Source: Anaerolineaceae bacterium UBA2274 (GTDB lineage: Bacteria; Chloroflexota; Anaerolineae; Anaerolineales; Anaerolineaceae). Taken from it: 7,459 nt of DNA. Made by a program: the position numbers and the translations under genes. Positions 7,193 to 7,459 of this stretch are shown one piece after another; the first letter of the stretch is position 1; each line of letters opens with the position of its first letter. The stretch is from the NCBI GenBank assembly GCA_002347705.1, contig DDWY01000100.1, positions 1,730 to 9,188 of the forward strand. Reading direction: 5' to 3'. The notes below the pieces were generated by a model that made no database searches, was not told where the DNA came from, and saw only the letters and a list, made by a program, of their open reading frames with translations.

Positions 7193-7432
7193 AGCGCACC
7201 GGCTTGTACTCGGTGCGCAGCCAGGCCATGTAACCAGTAAGATCGGATGCCTGAATTTCAGAAACACTCCGATCTCCAATATATTTCAACCAATGGTTGA
7301 GCGTATATTCGTAGGAGTTAATGTGCGTTGGCTTAATCCCTCTGCTGTTTTGAATTTTAGGAAGCCGTCAATGGCTTTGGCTAATGAAAGTGAAACTTTG
7401 GATTTTGATGTACCCGGCGAACTGCGGTTCAT
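7164..7432 (-). pseudogene. Tyrosine recombinase N-terminal fragment, frameshifted and truncated
   Basis: Reading leftward from ATG 7432 (GGAGG at 7441-7445, 8 nt upstream, a strong ribosome site) the protein starts MNRSSPGT, continues ..AIDGFLKFKTAEGLSQRTL, then hits a stop in that frame at 7286-7284. The adjacent frame continues the homology as NSYEYTLNHWLKYIG, DRSVSEIQASDLTGYMAWL and RTEYKPVRFNGSKEPLSP. This is the SAM-like, core-binding N-terminal domain of phage-type integrases (F..K...GLS..T...Y...L..W..Y.G, then I...D...Y..WL). One base missing near 7330 within CGCACATTAACTCC explains the shift. Homology stops at about 7164, where the sequence becomes antisense to the regulator gene. 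The catalytic domain with the Arg-His-Arg-Tyr residues is absent, so this fragment cannot recombine DNA. The exact end is uncertain by about 30 nt. Confidence 0.75.
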
Positions 7433-7459
7433 AAGAAATTCCTCCAGTTTTGGAAAAAT

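Noticed and set aside
1..7459. CRISPR arrays, tRNA/rRNA genes, rho-independent terminators, insertion-sequence ends
   Set aside because: No regular spacer repeats, RNA-gene motifs, GC-rich hairpins with T-tracts, or terminal inverted repeats were found by reading both strands.

Overview
The window most resembles a genome of the phylum Chloroflexota, probably an Anaerolineae-like filament or uncultured relative. This is an inference from the combination of moderate GC content, acylated lipoproteins, DUF3137-like membrane proteins and a large BTAD/NB-ARC (AfsR/SARP-type) regulator. No rRNA or marker gene is present to confirm it.

Positions 1-4740 hold one compact leftward operon of five genes with gaps of 50, 10, 28 and -4 nt. 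In transcription order they are: an 810-residue lipoprotein with a small N-terminal domain and fourteen propeller-type repeats (4740-2308); a two-TM membrane protein whose third, C-terminal TM segment now sits out of frame (2257-1322); a 39-codon mini-lipoprotein (1311-1192); a single-TM protein with a DUF3137-like domain (1163-522); and the first 175 residues of another exported, probably lipid-anchored protein that runs off the left edge (525 to <1). All five are predicted membrane or envelope proteins, so the operon looks like an uncharacterised cell-surface module. Its substrate or signal is unknown.

Positions 4741-5011 are a divergent control region. It has overlapping back-to-back -10 boxes, an 8-bp inverted repeat, and a short array with an 11-bp period (CGTCAAA twice exactly, plus two weaker copies). 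That is the geometry used by SARP-type regulators.

Positions 5012-7163 carry the diverging regulator itself, which is dead. It is an otherwise collinear winged-helix/BTAD/NB-ARC protein interrupted by TAG, TAA, TGA and TGA codons in one frame. Its C-terminal TPR region is cut off at about 7163, where the truncated end of a leftward tyrosine-recombinase N-terminal region (7432-7164, itself frameshifted) abuts it. Both convergent genes lose their 3' ends at the same point, which suggests a deletion or rearrangement scar. The picture is an intact or mostly intact surface operon that has lost its adjacent, presumably cognate, regulator.
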